Source: Stromatinia cepivora
Lineage: Eukaryota; Ascomycota; Leotiomycetes; Helotiales; Sclerotiniaceae
DNA length: 64,000 nucleotides
Direction of reading: 5' to 3'
Assembly (NCBI GenBank): GCA_014898415.1
Contig: RCTD01000017.1
Coordinates: 62,001-126,000 of the forward strand
The translations under genes and the position numbers were made by a program. Shown here piece by piece: positions 34,959-48,500 of this stretch; position 1 is the first letter of the stretch; every line of letters begins with the position of its first letter. The notes below the pieces were generated by a model. It did not search any database. It worked only from the letters and a program-made list of their open reading frames with translations, and was not told where the DNA came from.

Positions 34959-35240
34959 TGTCACGAATCGTGAACCACAGGAGGCTAACCATGTGATACC
35001 TCTTATCTCCTATATCAATTTATGAGCTGATCATCCGTATGTATATATTACGAATTATATAATTTAATATAGTAAAATGGTAATCTTAATAATATATATG
35101 CATAATCCCGTAATCTATAAATGGGTATTTGTGTCTATATATCTAATTATTTTTTATAAATTATAGTTTTTCAATTATAAATTCTAAAGAATATAATTGA
35201 TCCTGTTTATTCAATTTTATTATAATTTTTATATATTATA
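34959..35240 (+). repeat. Gyp-1 5' LTR
   Basis: 282 bp. Against the 3' LTR, the first 20 bases differ at nine positions, all transitions, with the A or T in the 3' (inner) copy. The inner end here is mutated instead (TTATTATAATTTTTATATAT). Confidence 0.92.
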
Positions 35241-35519
35241 TTATCTACAATTCATTTACAAATATCTGATTATCTAATAATCTTCTAAATAATATCTTAC
35301 TTTAATAATACTTTCTTAGATAAACTTTTACAAATATTATATTCAAAAGAAAAAGATTTATTTCGATTTAATCAACAAAGATATAAATACTTTTAAAAAT
35401 ATATTATCACTTTTATAATACAACGAACTCCTCCTTTTATATACTCCGAATCTTCGAAAATATATTCTAAGGAATTCTTTCCTTTTTCTTAATTATTTCA
35501 ATAATCCTTTAAAGAAAAT

Positions 35520-36970
35520 ATGAATATAGAATTAAATAATATTATTATTGAAAAAAAGAAGATTAGTAAAGAAAAGATTTCAATATATAAAACTAATACT
35601 TTTAATAGTTCAATTGCTTCTTTCGAATTACTATTATAACTATAAGATTTCTATATAATAATTATGAATTTGAAAAAGAAGAATCGAGAATTGAAAGTTA
35701 TAATAATGATAAACTTTATAATAATACAACCTTTTTTTAAACCCCAAATGATATTTATATAAATATCCAAATCAATAATAGTATTTAGGATTCCCTTTAT
35801 TCCTTTAATCGAAATTTAAGAATCTTCATTTAAATAAATTTGAAGATCCCAAAATCAAAAGAAGAAAACTTTGATCAAATAATCTGATCATTTAGGGCTC
35901 TTTAAAGAATCTTTTTCTTTTTTAGAAAATAATGATTTATTTAATAATCAGGGATCCTTTTATTCAAGAAATTAATCTAACCAATCAAGACCATATTTCT
36001 GTATTAATTATAATTTATAATAAGATATATATATATCAAAACTTATAAATCTTATTACTAAACTTAACAATAGTATTAAATCTAAAATTAGTTTATAATA
36101 ATTATTAATTATAGAACAATTCGAATTGTATATTATATTATTTAAAAGTGAAATATAATATTATATATATATAATCAATCAAACTGAATCGGAAATACAA
36201 ATATATTATCATATTCTTTATATATGAATACCCTGACTCATAATATTCGAATTGATTAAACAATTTATAACAATTTATCAGAACCCAATCGAAATCGATA
36301 ATGCTTACTTTTAATACAAGATATAGATTATATTTAATATAATTCGATATAACAATTTCTTAAAATAATATAGAAAATTCAGATTATTTATTATTTAAAT
36401 AAAGATTATTAATAATAAGATTCTATTCAGGAATTTCGAATAAAAGATTTCTGATTTTCTTTTGTAAACAATAATAATATTTATTAAAGATTATAAGATT
36501 ATAGAAAAATTTGCGAATATATTTATTAAAATAAATTAAAACAAAGTTTCATTATAAAAACAAAATTGATATTATATTAATTAAGAAACTTTTATAATTA
36601 TTTACAAATCAATAATTATTATAAATCCTTTAAAATCTTTTTAAAGTTTTAATAACTCCAATTTTGGAATCTTTATATTTCTGAAATTGTTTCTACCCCG
36701 AAATATCTCTTTCGGATATACCAGTCTTATTGTATCCAATAATTATTCGAATTTCAAATATTTATCACTTTCTCTTTTTTTTAGAACAATATATATATCA
36801 ATACTTTATATCGATAATTTCAATGAGATTAAAACAATACAAAAAGAAACAAAAGAATTCGAAGAATATCGGAATACCGAAAAAGACTTCAGCTTCAAAA
36901 TTATAATTGAAGTTATATAGAATATCTATTTAGAAAAAGAAAAACGTTTAAAACTAAATATTTAAATTCT
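35520..36970 (+). pseudogene. Gyp-1 gag remnant
   Basis: Lies between the 5' LTR and protease. The best-preserved part is 36790-36965: DNFNEIKTIQKETKEFEEYR, NTEKDFSFKI, ending near KRLKTKYLN. Gyp-2 has the same region at 51105-50905 (NNLNEIKTVQKEAKEFEKYR...LEEKKHLKSNI and a stop). It is charged and helical, as in Gypsy capsid ORFs. Upstream parts are too mutated to read. Confidence 0.5.
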
Positions 36971-38007
36971 GTTTCTATTCTAAATATTATATAGGATATA
37001 AGATTTCTTGATTTAATTAAGTTTATAGAAAAAAAAGCATTTATTCTTTTTTATAACTTTTCGAAAAATAATTATATTTATCGATCAAAAGCATTTATTG
37101 ATTTTAAAGCAAATGGATTTGTTTTTATTAATATTATATTCTTTATTTATTTATTTCTTATATTTAAATCAAGAATTATACTACTTAAAACTTCAATTGA
37201 AATTAAAGAGTATAATGATATATAAGATTATATTATTATTTATTTCATATTCTTTAATTTAATGATCAATGATTATGAACAATCTTTTGTCCTTTTCCTT
37301 ATTATTGAATTAGGGAATTATAATATTATTTTAAATAAACTTTGGTTATCAGAAATTCAAGCGAAGTTCGATTACTTCAATCGATATTTCGAATAACTTA
37401 AAAAAAGACTTTATATTATTTTTTATTTAAATAATCTCCTTATTATTCAATTATCTTTTTATAAATAGAAGATCGATTAATTAATTTAATAAGATATTAA
37501 TCGATAAAATAATCAGTTCAAAGAATATTAGAATCGAAGAGATTTATAATTGAATAGATTAATCGTAATTGATAATATACAATAAGAATCTTTAAATATA
37601 AATATAATACAAATTCTTATTGAAAAGGAAGAAATTCTGATTTCTTTTAAATTCAATCTATTTTTTTCTTAACCAATTATATTATCATTATAGATTTACA
37701 AATACTTTCTTTATATATCGCTCGAAATCTTTGATTTATTTATATTCAAACCCGATAAATTCTAATTAGAATATAAAAGAGATAAACAAATTGAATTTTT
37801 TATTATTATTTTGAAAAAATTCAATAATATAATAAATTCTTAATAAAACAAACGATATATAAAAGAAAGAATATTAATTGTTCTAATCGAATTCAAGAAT
37901 ACAAAAGTTCGAAAAAAACTCGATCGAGTATTAATCGAAATCAATTCAGAATCTAAAATACTATTTGAATATCGATAATATTATCAAACCTTTTTCAAAT
38001 ATAAATC

Positions 38008-39390
38008 AAACATTTTGCTTTCTAATCGATTTTATAATTATAAAATTATATTGGAAGATAAAGAAGAACAAATTTTGTATTATAGCCCGTTTTACAAAAT
38101 ATCCTTGAAATAATTGAAAGTTATTAAAGAATATATTATAGATAATTTTAGTAAAAGTTTTATTAAATTTAATTAAACCTTTTATATTATATCCATTTTA
38201 TTTGTTAAAAAATCCAATAATAATTTGAGGTTTTATATAGATTTCAGATTATTGAATTCTTTAATATATAAAGATCAATATCCCTTCCTTTTGATCGATG
38301 AAACACTTTTTCGGCTTTTTGATATTAAAATCTTTATTAAATTTGATATTCATTAAACTTTTTATTATATAAAAATGGATTCTGTTTTGGAAGAGTATAT
38401 TACTTTTCGAATCCGATATAGATTATATAAATATAAGATTGTATTATTCGGATTAATGAATAGTTTTGTAATCTATCAGTATTATATGAATAATATTCTA
38501 TTCGATTATTTAGATATCTTTTATATAGTATATTTTGATAATATTTTAATTTACTTTGAGAATAAAGAAAAGTATCAAATTTATATTAAATTAATTTTCG
38601 AATAATTAGAAACTGTTAATTTACAAGCGGATTTTAAGAAATACGAATTCAATATTATATATATCAAATATTTAGACTTTATTATTTTTATTAAAAAAAT
38701 AAAAATGAACCTTAAAAAGATTGAAGTAATTGAGAATTAGACTTTTTCGATAACAATGAAAAAGATTCAATTATTTTTCGATTTTTGTAATTTTTATTGA
38801 CGATTTATTAAGAATTACAATATAATAATGAAACCTTTTAATGAATTCATTAAAGCAAATATTAAATTTATATTTAATGAAATATACCAAAATGTATTCA
38901 ATATCTTAAAGAAAAAGTTTATCTTTGTTCTATTTCTGTAATACTATAATCATCGATTCTTTTGTATATTTGAAATAAATATATTCGATGAAATAATTGT
39001 TAATATATTATTACAATAATATAACAAAGATTAATTTCCTATAATTTATTTCTTCAAAATCATAATTATTATTGAATTGAATTATAAAATTTATAATAAG
39101 GAAATACTATCAATCATTCAATTTTTTAATTATTGAAGAATAGAATTCGCTAACTTATTATATAAAATCAAGATTTATATTGATTATAAAGCCCTTAAAT
39201 ATTTCATAATTATCAAAACTCTCAATACCCGATAAACTTGTTAGATAGAAATTCTAATTAATTATAATTTCATCATTATATATTACTCTGGAAAAGATAA
39301 TCCTTTCATCAACACTTTAATTTATCAGATCAACGAATTGGATTTTCAGAATTATATTAAGAAAAAGAATCGCTTTCAATAATTTATTAA
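38008..39390 (+). pseudogene. Gyp-1 reverse transcriptase and RNase H
   Basis: One frame with scattered stops. RT reads NRFYNYKIILEDKEEQILYY, LFVKKSNNNLRFYIDFRLLN, SLIYKDQYPFLLIDETLFRL and IKIFIKFDIH. The unbroken part 38375-38605 has ITFRIRYRLYKYKIVLFGLM and the catalytic box YFDN at 38531-38542 (normally YLDD; second Asp lost by G-to-A). RNase H follows with DFKKYEFNIIYIKYLDFII (the connection), then NHRFFCIFEINIFDEIIVNI, YKIYNKEILSIIQFFNY and a YSGKDNPFINTL end (SGK-N-ADALSR). Confidence 0.88.
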
Positions 39391-40330
39391 AAACAACTAA
39401 ATTAATATCGAAATCATAAAACAAACCTTACAAAAATATTATTCAAACAAAATAACAATTACTAATATCAATTTGAATAAAATCGTTTTTCGATTTGATT
39501 TAATTAATTATATCATTAAAACAAATAAAATTATAGATAATTTACTAATATTCAAAATACAAATTATCTAAAATCATAAATATATATTATTCCAAAATGA
39601 TCTTTTACTTTATAATAACCATTTGATAATACCTAATATCAATAACTTTTGAATTTATTTGATTCATAAAATTTATAATTCTATTTCTACTATTTATCCT
39701 GATACAAATAAAATCTACCTCTTATTATCTCAACAATATTATTGATTCAGAATATATAATACTATAATCAAATATATATACAATTATTATACCTACAAAT
39801 ACAATTCTATTCTATATAATTATACCCCCGATTTATTATATCCATTTCCGATTTCTAATCGAATATAATAATATATCATTATAAACTATTACAACTTTAA
39901 TAAAAATAAATACAAATATAATAACATTTTAATCATTATTAATCAATTAACAAAATAAACTATTTCTATATTTTATTATAAATTAATTAATATTCGAATT
40001 CAAATATAATTATATCTCTATTATATATATCAATATTATAATCCCCCTAACACTATAATATCAAATTATAACTCCTAATTCATATTACAATTCTAAAAGG
40101 AATTCAACTAAATCCTAAGAACCAATTTCAAACTATTCATTATTCATTATCCCTAAACCAATAATCAAATTGAAATTTATAATCAAAACCTTTAATAATA
40201 GTTAAAATCGTTTATTAATTATTATCAAAACAATTAATCAAAATTCTTATCTATAATAAATTACATATAATTTATTCTTTTATACAATTCCTTAAAAAGA
40301 TTTACATTTTATAAAACCCTATATAAATAT
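39391..40330 (+). pseudogene. Gyp-1 integrase core remnant
   Basis: Reads YHNDLLLYNNHLIIPNINN-like zinc-finger lead-in around 39590. The DDE core follows around 39840-40050 (FNKNKYKYNNILIIINQLTK, matching DKYG-D-I-VVVDRLTK). The block NNQIEIYNQNLNNS lies near 40160-40200 (DGQTERVNQ). Mutations are chiefly G-to-A, turning Asp to Asn at several positions. Confidence 0.7.
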
Positions 40331-40559
40331 ATATCAAAATATATAGAAAAATAAAAAAAAGATATTAATAAACTAATAAACAATATAAATATATATAATA
40401 CCTATATATATATAAAATATAATAAATTAACTTTTATATAAATAAAAAAAGATTTATTATATATTCAAATTAAAATATCGAAATCCACAAATATTCATTA
40501 ATATAAAATTAATTTCGATATCAAGAATTATATATAACTCAATATAAAGAGTTATCCTA

Positions 40560-40960
40560 TTCAAAGATCATTCAAAAAACTGAACTTCTTAATTCAAAGA
40601 AAATTCAAGATCATTAATCAATCTAAAAATTCTTTTAAATTCGAATTCCTAATTACAATGAAAATTTATTCTATTTTCCCTTTAGATTGATTATACAAAA
40701 TATATAACAATCCTTTTCCTAATTAAATATTCGAATCATTTTTGTTTATTAATATAATTAATAATTCGGAATAGAAAATGAAGAAAATTCTAATAATAAA
40801 GAAAATACAAAAAACCTTATTATATAAAATCTTATAACTTAATAACGATATCGATCTTATTTGATATTCTATTTCCGATCTTAAAATATCATTATATCTT
40901 TTATACAATTTTTATTTAATCAATTTAATATTATTTGATCCTTTTAATCAATTAATTGAT
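40560..40960 (+). pseudogene. Gyp-1 integrase C-terminus with chromodomain-like segment
   Basis: The SH3-like part reads QRKFKIINQSKNSFKFEFLI and MKIYSIFPLD. The chromodomain-like part follows at about 40790-40930: YDIDLIWYSISDLKISLYLL, YNFYLINLILFDPFNQ, corresponding to the GYD-DPTWYPASDFKNSP-LL--FH pattern of ascomycete chromoviruses. The domain is thought to steer integration to heterochromatin, which fits where these elements sit. Confidence 0.65.
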
Positions 40961-41299
40961 TAAATAAAGCTTTATAAAAACAAAAAGGATAATTATAATT
41001 ATATAAATAATGATTTATCTATAAAATTAAAGAAAAGAAAAATGTTCTTTAATTCAATAAATTAAATGTTATAATTTTATAATGATATATATATATACAA
41101 TTATAAAAAGATCAAAAACCTATACAAATTCAAAAGAATTTGATTATATATATATATAACTCAAATTCTATATAATAAACGAATTATTATCATCAAAATA
41201 ATATAAAGATAATATATTTCAGAAAATTTATATTTATAATTATTTCAAAAATCATATAAAAGAAAGTTTAAATATAATAAAAACGAAATATAATATTAT

Positions 41300-41640
41300 C
41301 TTTATCGATTTCATTCAATTTAATTAATTTAATTAATTTAATCAATTAATTTGATCGATTTCAGAATTGATTATATTAATTATTCATTATCATTATATTA
41401 TAATTCAATCTTCTTTTTTTTCTATTAAAACTTTTTCTTTTTAAAAATTCTCCAAATCAAAAAGAATATAAATCAATATTAATTTAACCAATTAATAAAC
41501 AATTTGATTAATTTGATTAATTCATTTATCATTTTAATTAATTTAATCAATAATTTTGGTCAATTTAATCAATTTCCAATAAATTAATTAAATCAATCAA
41601 AATGATCAATTTAATTGATTTAAAGCTTATAAATTTTTAT
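41300..41640. repeat. AT-rich repeat array between Gyp-1 pol and 3' LTR
   Basis: Many tandem-like copies of AATTTAATTAATTTAATCAA and TTGATCGATTT variants. Gyp-2 has the inverted counterpart at 46230-46570, so it belongs to the element. Confidence 0.6.
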
Positions 41641-41720
41641 AAAATCTAATTTTTGATAAAATAACAATAAAATAAAGGAATGAAATACTTAAAAACAAAC
41701 TTTTCTGAAAAAAAGAATAA

Positions 41721-42002
41721 TATTATAAATTATGAATTATAAAAGATTAATTATATAATATTTTTTATCTTTTATATCAATTTATAAATTAATTATTTGT
41801 ATATATATATTACAAATTATATAATTTAATATAATAAAATAATAATCCTAATAATATATATATATAATCTTATAATCTATAAATAAATATTTATATATAT
41901 ATATCTAATTATTCTTTATAAACTATAATTCTTCAATTATAGATTCTAAAGAATATAATTGACCCTGTTTATTCAACTCTATTATGGCTCTTGTGCGTCA
42001 CA
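41721..42002 (+). repeat. Gyp-1 3' LTR
   Basis: 282 bp, starting TATTATAAATTATGAATTAT (mutated TGTCACGAATCGTGAACCAC) and ending with preserved GGCTCTTGTGCGTCACA. Confidence 0.92.
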
Positions 42003-42007
42003 GAAAT

Positions 42008-42598
42008 TACAAATATATGAATTCGAGGAAATGATATTGCTTGTAATCTTTTGATTATAGATCAAATAAAAGGTAATAATGATTTTGTTTTAATTTCAAT
42101 AATGATTATATTGTAAATTATTACAAATTGAAAATATTTTTTTATATCATTTATTTTTTATTGATTAAATTAGAATATAAAATCAAAATTGTTTAAATAA
42201 GGTAATCTTATTGAATTTATTGTTTGAGATATAATAATTCCTATATAGGATCCAATATTGGGATTGTTCTTTTAATAGTATTGTTATATATATAATTGCT
42301 TTTGTATATATATTGATTGCTTTGGGATATGAAAGCCAAATAATTTCCAGAAGAAAGATGATTTCGAATAGTAATTGTATAATTGAAATTCAAACGGATT
42401 AATTTGAGCTTTGGGTATTTCAATCTTTATAATATAAGTTTTCTTAGATATCTATTTGAAATTATGAATTTGCAAATTCTTTATAAATCGATTAGATGAA
42501 TATATAAAATATGATAATCTTTATAATGATTGGATTTCTTTTATAGAATATTCTGATTAATTATTTTAGTATATATACTTTCTTTTGGAATATTGAGG
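42008..42598 (-). pseudogene. CopL-2 RT N-terminal part
   Basis: Continuation of CopL-2 pol across Gyp-1. On the minus strand FNKI-LFK-FYI and the following stretch sit where the N-P-KWVF--K and KARLVARG region of Copia RT belongs. The frame is heavily interrupted. The open frame at 42241-42423 is in a different register and is not used. Confidence 0.45.
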
Positions 42599-43087
42599 TT
42601 AATTGATTAAAGTAATCTCTGAATTATTTTTGTATATATCATAAAGAATTTCGATAATACGATTAATAAGTTTATATTCTATATTCCTTATATCAATATA
42701 TTCGATAAAGTCGGGATCTGTATTATTATTATGGGTATCTTTTTGAGTAATGTCAATATCTTTATTTGTAAGATGTGGTTGTTTTTTAATGAAAGAGTTG
42801 GTTTCTTTAGTTTTTTTAATGGGAGGATCGATTAATGTTTGTATATTTTCATTGTATATTTTATTTTCATTATTTGAAGGATTAAATGGATTGGATAATC
42901 TTAAATCGATTTCTTTATTTCCATTATCATTCTCCAGATTTGTATTTACCTTTAAGATTAGTTTGTTTATAGATAATAGATCTGAAGTATATTTGATAAA
43001 TGAATTAAAAGCTTTTTGATTTGTGAAAATAAATAGATGAGTAAAGTCTTTATAATTGTCTTTATTTTGAATAATTGTTTTATTCAT
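42599..43087 (-). pseudogene. CopL-2 integrase-RT linker, longest open segment in the block (162 codons)
   Basis: Reads MNKTIIQNKDNYKDFTHLFI, then NQKAFNSFIKYTSDLLSINK, and an Asp/Asn/Glu-rich part with PPIKKTKETNSFIKKQPHLT and DPDFIEYIDIRNIEYKLINR. It is acidic and Pro/Thr-rich, as expected for the unstructured linker before RT. It remains open because this copy was mutated C-to-T on the plus strand, i.e. G-to-A in the sense frame, which rarely makes stops. The CopL-1 counterpart is 24494-24000. Confidence 0.65.
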
Positions 43088-44377
43088 TTTGATATGATTT
43101 TGTAAATCAAGAATTCTAATAAACTATTTAAACTTTTTTGTAGTATAAATATTGATCATTTGATTAATAGAATTTATATAATAAATAAATTCCTTATTGA
43201 ATATTATATTTCGAATGATAATAATTCTATCGAGTTTGAGTATCTATATATAGTAGATCAATATATTTGGGATATAATTTATTAAATATTTAATATATAC
43301 TTAAGGATTGATTTTGTATTATTTTCTATTAATTTTAGTTTCTTTGTTTTTATTCAAAGAATAAATTCGGTATTTATATTTATAGATTTTATTTCAATTG
43401 AAATGGAGATCGTTAGATATTTTTTTTATAAGTAAGGGATTATCTTTATGAAGGTAATTATAGAATTATATATCGAATATCTTATTAAACAATTTAAAGG
43501 ATTTGGTTTTCAAAGAATTTATATTATATAAATAAATAATAATTTGTATTATTTTCATTTACAATTTATTTAATAAATCTATTATGATTTGTATTTTTAT
43601 TTATTTTATAATTATTTCTTGTTTTATATATTTTAATCCTTTATTGGATTTATATATATAAAATAAAAATAATTCGAATTCGATGTTTTTTTATTTGATC
43701 CATTTCTTAAATAATGTTGCTTTTATAATTCTAATAATAGATATATCATTATCTTATTTGATTATTACAATTATTAAACTATACTTATAATGAATTCAAA
43801 TTATAAAGCTTTAAATGATTATAAATACTTTATTATATATTTTGTAGTAAATTGAATATAAAAAGATTTTATTATAATATATTTCTTTAATCAATAGGAG
43901 TTATAATATATTGTTATATTTTTTGTCGAAATCAAAAAGATCTTATTGGATTTTGTAAAAGGGTTGAAATAATTGGCGATTATTTAGAATATAAAAAATG
44001 TTTTGTTTTGTATAAATGTAAATACAATTGGTGTAATTGGAATAAATGATATCTTTTATTTTGATGTTTTATATTACAAATATTAAATATTCAAAAGTTT
44101 CTTTTTTCAAATATCTAAAATGTTTATATTATATTTTATTTGTATTTTCTTTTAGAAGAAATAGATTATAAAAATAATAAAATGCTTTGTTTATTTTTCT
44201 ATTTATTATTGAATATATTATAAAAGGATTGTTTATAAGAATAGATAAAAGAATATTCGAATAAATGGAAAATGGTTTGTATTTTAAGAATATAATATTT
44301 TCAATATAAATGTATTAAATAATTATTATATTATTTGTATAATCTTCTTTATAAAAAGTATAATTATATTTTGAGAA
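43088..44377 (-). pseudogene. CopL-2 integrase and gag-pre-integrase remnant
   Basis: Lies between protease and linker, with stops throughout. The CopL-1 counterpart is 30438-31174 plus 24495-24940. Individual DDE residues could not be placed with confidence, so the call rests on position in the pol order. Confidence 0.5.
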
Positions 44378-44674
44378 TTATAGATTGGCTTTCTTTAATC
44401 GAGTCTTCGAGATGATATTGATATGAAAGTTAAGGATGAATATTATATCGTTCAAGATTAGATTATTATTAAGGTAATCTTTTTTTTTGATGATTCTTTT
44501 GATAATACGAATTTTGTATTCTAGGATTTGAAAGCTGGAAGTGTTTGTTTTTATAAGATTATTGGGATCGGATGATCGATATTGATGATTATCTAATAAA
44601 GATATATTATTCATAATATATATAGTATTACAATTATCGAATAAGGTATTATTGAATAAATAATATATTTTCAT
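44378..44674 (-). pseudogene. CopL-2 aspartic protease remnant
   Basis: Open for 98 codons: YLFNNTLFDNCNTIYIMNNI, SLLDNHQYRSSDPNNL, TSSFQILEYKIRIIKRI, LILNDIIFILNFHINIISKT and RLKKANL. This is the Copia retropepsin pattern, with the active site D-G(C)AT-HI-ND-SLL represented by DNCNTIYIMNN, then the G-G-----L-DV-YVP-F--NIVS--RL--A block. CopL-1 has it at about 53655-53955. Confidence 0.8.
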
Positions 44675-45866
44675 TATTATAGAGTATACTCTTGATTGAT
44701 TATATTGAACATTTAAAATAGCAATATTGATTAAAGATCCTGAAAGATCAATGGAGCTTTTTATCCATTTCCTTTTGATTTAATTAGGATGAAATTGCTT
44801 TTATAAATATAATCTTATTCAATCTTTAATTATTTGTAATTCGTTTTTGTTGAATACTTTTTTGAATAATGGATTGGTTTTTTTGGTGAGTATTAATTCT
44901 ATGATTTTGTAATTATGAATAGTATAATTATAATTAATTTTGTTATTCTATTTAGATTCGGATTTATAAGAATATTTCTAGATCTTTTTGATTTTTTGAT
45001 TATTTTCAAAATTAATATTCTTCTTATTCTTTTTAGATTTTTTATTATTTTGAAAAGAGATAAATGTAGAATATACTTTTTTTTTAGTTTTTAAAGAAAT
45101 AGAATTCTGGAAGATTAATTCTTCAAAAATGTTTTCGAATTGTTTGAATAAAAGGTTGGGTAATCCGAACTGATTATTTATTTCGATTTATATGATTATA
45201 GTATTTGCTTAGATTGGTAGTATTCTGGTATCAATAATTTGTAGAAAAGTATTGATAACAATTTCATTTTGTATTTTAGTGATCTTGTGTATGAAAGTTT
45301 TGATGTAGGTTATAATTCAATTTTTGTATTATTTAATAAGATCGGTTTTATCGAGCGAGGTTTGTATTAGAATAGATTGATATTCTTATAGTATTACGAA
45401 TTTGGTAGTAGTTATTGTAGATGTGAATTTCCTTTTGAGTATATTAATAATCGTTTTAAATAGAAAAGCTATAATGTTTTGATTGAGAATGGATAACTTT
45501 ATAAGATATATTTGATTAATTAATGATTTGATTTATTTATAAATATTACAAAAGGCTTTGTGATTTTGTATATATTTTTGTTATTGATATTGATATTTTA
45601 ATTGGAGAGAGACAAATTCGGAAGAGATTTTTTGGAAGGTGATTGAGAGTAGAGTAATAGATTTATTAGGAGTGGATCCTGATATATTATTGTTAGAATC
45701 TTTTATTTTTGTATTTTTATTTGTATCTTTTTTGGATTGAATTGTTATAAAATATTTCGAGAATTCCTTTTGGTATTGAGTTTGTTTCTTTTGATTATAT
45801 TTGGTTTGGAGATTGATAATAGAAGGTAAAATAGATGATTTGATTGAAAATTAATTGATTTGAGTA
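44675..45866 (-). pseudogene. CopL-2 gag remnant
   Basis: Upstream of protease on the minus strand, continuing past Gyp-2 at 52917 to the 5' LTR. A Lys/Asn-rich region near 44990-45110 may be the degraded nucleocapsid. No CCHC knuckle can be read. CopL-1 counterpart 53955-54798. Confidence 0.45.
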
Positions 45867-46148
45867 TGTGACGCACAAAAGCCATAGTAGAGCTGAATAA
45901 ACAGGGTCAATTATGTTCTTTAGAATCTATAATTGAAGAATTATGGTTTGTAAGAAATGATTAGATATATATATACAAATATTCATTTGTGAATTGTGGG
46001 GTTATGTATATATATTATTAAGATTATTATTTTATTATATTAAATCGTATAAATTGTAATATATATATATAGATGATTAGTTTATTAATTGATATAGAAG
46101 ATAAAGGATATTATATAATTAGTTTTTTATGGTTTATAATTTGTAATA
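45867..46148 (-). repeat. Gyp-2 3' LTR (left)
   Basis: 282 bp. Outer end preserved (TGTGACGCACAAAAGCCATA); inner end reads ATGGTTTATAATTTGTAATA against GTGGTTCACGATTCGTGACA on the right. Confidence 0.9.
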
Positions 46149-46999
46149 TTATTTTTCTTTTTGGAAAAGTTTATTTTCGAGTATTTCATTTCTTTGTTTT
46201 ATTGTTATTTCATTGGAAATCAGATTTTGTGAAAATTTATAAATTTTAAATTAATTAGATTAATCATTTTAATTGATTTGGTTAATTTATTGGAAATTGA
46301 TTAAATTAACCAAATTTATTGATCAAATTGATTAAAATAATAAATGAATTGATTAAATCGATTAAATCGTTTATTAATTGATTAAATTAATATTGATTTA
46401 TATTCTTTTTAATTTAAGGAATCTTTGAAAAGAAAAAGTTTTAATAAAAAAAGGAAAAGGATTGAATTATAATATAATAATAATAAATGATTAATATAAT
46501 CAATTCCGAAATCGATTAAATTAATTGATCAAATTGATCAAATTAATTAAATTAAATGAAATCGATAAAAATAATATTATATTTCGTTTTTATTATATTT
46601 AAATTTCCTTTTATATAATTTTTGAAATAATTATAAATATAAGTTTTTTGAAATATATTGTTTTTATATTGTTTTGATAATAACAATCCGTTTATTATAT
46701 AGAATTCAGATTATATATATATATAATCAAATTCTTTTAAATTTGTATTGATTTTTGATTCTTTTATAATTGTATATATATATATTATTATAAAATTATA
46801 ATATTTAGTTTACTAAATTGAAGAATACTTTTCTTTTTTTTGGTTTTATAGATAAATTATTATTTATATAATTATAATTATCTTTTTTGTTTTTATAAAG
46901 TTCTATTTAATTAATTAATTGATTGAAAAGATCAAATAATATTAAATTGGTTAGATGAAAATCGTATAAAAGATATAATAATGTTTTAAAATCAAAAAT

Positions 47000-48500
47000 A
47001 GGATATTAGATAAGATTAATATTATTATTAAGTTATAAGATTTTGTATAATAAAATTTTTTGTACTTTTTTTATTATTAAAATCTTTTTTATTTTTTATT
47101 TTGAATTATTAATTATATTAATAAACGAAAATAATTCGAATATTTGATTAGAAAAAGAATTGTTATATATTTTATATAATCGATTTAAAAGGAAAATAAA
47201 ATGAATTTTCATTATAATTAAAAATTCGAATTTAAAAGAGTTCTTAGATTGATTAATGATCTTGAATCTTTTTTGAATTAAGAAGTTTAGTTTTTTAGAT
47301 GATTTTTGGATAGGGTAATTCTTTATATTGAATTATATATAATCTTCAATATCGAAATCGATTTTATATTGATAAATATTTATAGATTTCGATATTTTGA
47401 TTTAAATATATAATAGATCTTTTTTTGTTTATATAAGAATTAATTTATTATATTCTATATATATACAAATATTATATATATTTATATTATTTGTTAATTT
47501 ATTAATATCTTTCTTTTATTTCTATATATATTTCGATATATATTTATATAGGATTTTATAAAATATAAATCCTTTTAAAGAATTGTATAAAAGAATAAAT
47601 TGTATATAATCTATTATAAATAAGAATTTTGATTAATCGTTTTAATAATAATTAATAAATAATTTTAATTGTTATTAAAAATATTAATTATAAATTTCAA
47701 TTTAATTATTGATTTAAAGATGATAAATAATAAATAATTTGAAATTGGTTTTTAAGATTTAATTGAATTTCTTTTAGAATTATAATATAAATTAAGGGCT
47801 ACAATTTGATATTATAATATTAAAGGGATTATAATATCGATATATATAATAGAAATATAGTTATATTTGAATTTGAGTATTGATTAATTTGTAATAAAAT
47901 ATGAAGATAATTTGTTTCATTAATCGATTAATAATGATTAAAATGTTATTATATTTATATTTATCTTTATTAAAATTATAATAATTTATAATAATATATT
48001 ATTATACTTGATTAGGAATTGAAAATGAATATAATAAATCAAGGGTACAATTATATGGAACAGAATTGTATTTATAGGCATAACAATTATATATATATCT
48101 GATTATAATATTATATATTTTAAGCCAATAGTATTATTGAAATAATAAAAAATAGGTTTTGTTTATATTAGAATAAATAATAAAAACGGAATTATGGATT
48201 TCACAAATCAGATAAATTCGAAGATTATCGACATCGGGTATTATCAGATGGTCATTGTAGAGTAAGAAATCATTTTGGAATAATATATACTTATAATCTT
48301 GAATAGTTTATATTTTGAATATTAATAAGTTATTTGTAGTTTTATTTGCTTCGATAATATAATTAATTAGATCGAATCGAGGAATGATTTTATTCAAATC
48401 GATATTAATAATCGTTGTTTTATTTAAATAATATTTTTGTAAAACTTTTTTTATAATTTCAATATTAATTTGATTATCTTTAATAAACTATTGAAAATGA
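47000..48500 (-). pseudogene. Gyp-2 integrase with C-terminal chromodomain-like region
   Basis: Reverse-strand counterpart of Gyp-1 39391-40960. The MKIH-IFPLD segment lies around 47130-47230 and the NNQIEIYNQ-like end of the core around 47600-47700. Stops are frequent. Confidence 0.65.

Larger units (their letters stand above)
34959..42002 (+). mobile_element. Gyp-1: Ty3/Gypsy chromovirus-type element, plus strand
   Basis: 7,044 bp with 282-bp LTRs (34959-35240; 41721-42002). Starts TGTCACGAATCGTGAACC, ends CTCTTGTGCGTCACA. 5-bp duplication GAAAT (34954-34958, 42003-42007); CopL-1 shows the empty site near 23408-23420. Order: gag, protease, RT, RNase H, integrase, C-terminal chromodomain-like region, which is the Ty3/Gypsy order. 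About 0.8 kb of AT-rich repeat separates pol from the 3' LTR. Confidence 0.93.

Noticed and set aside
41300..41640. Possible CRISPR-like or satellite array
   Set aside because: Units are irregular and AT-only, with no constant repeat/spacer spacing; it belongs to the Gypsy element.
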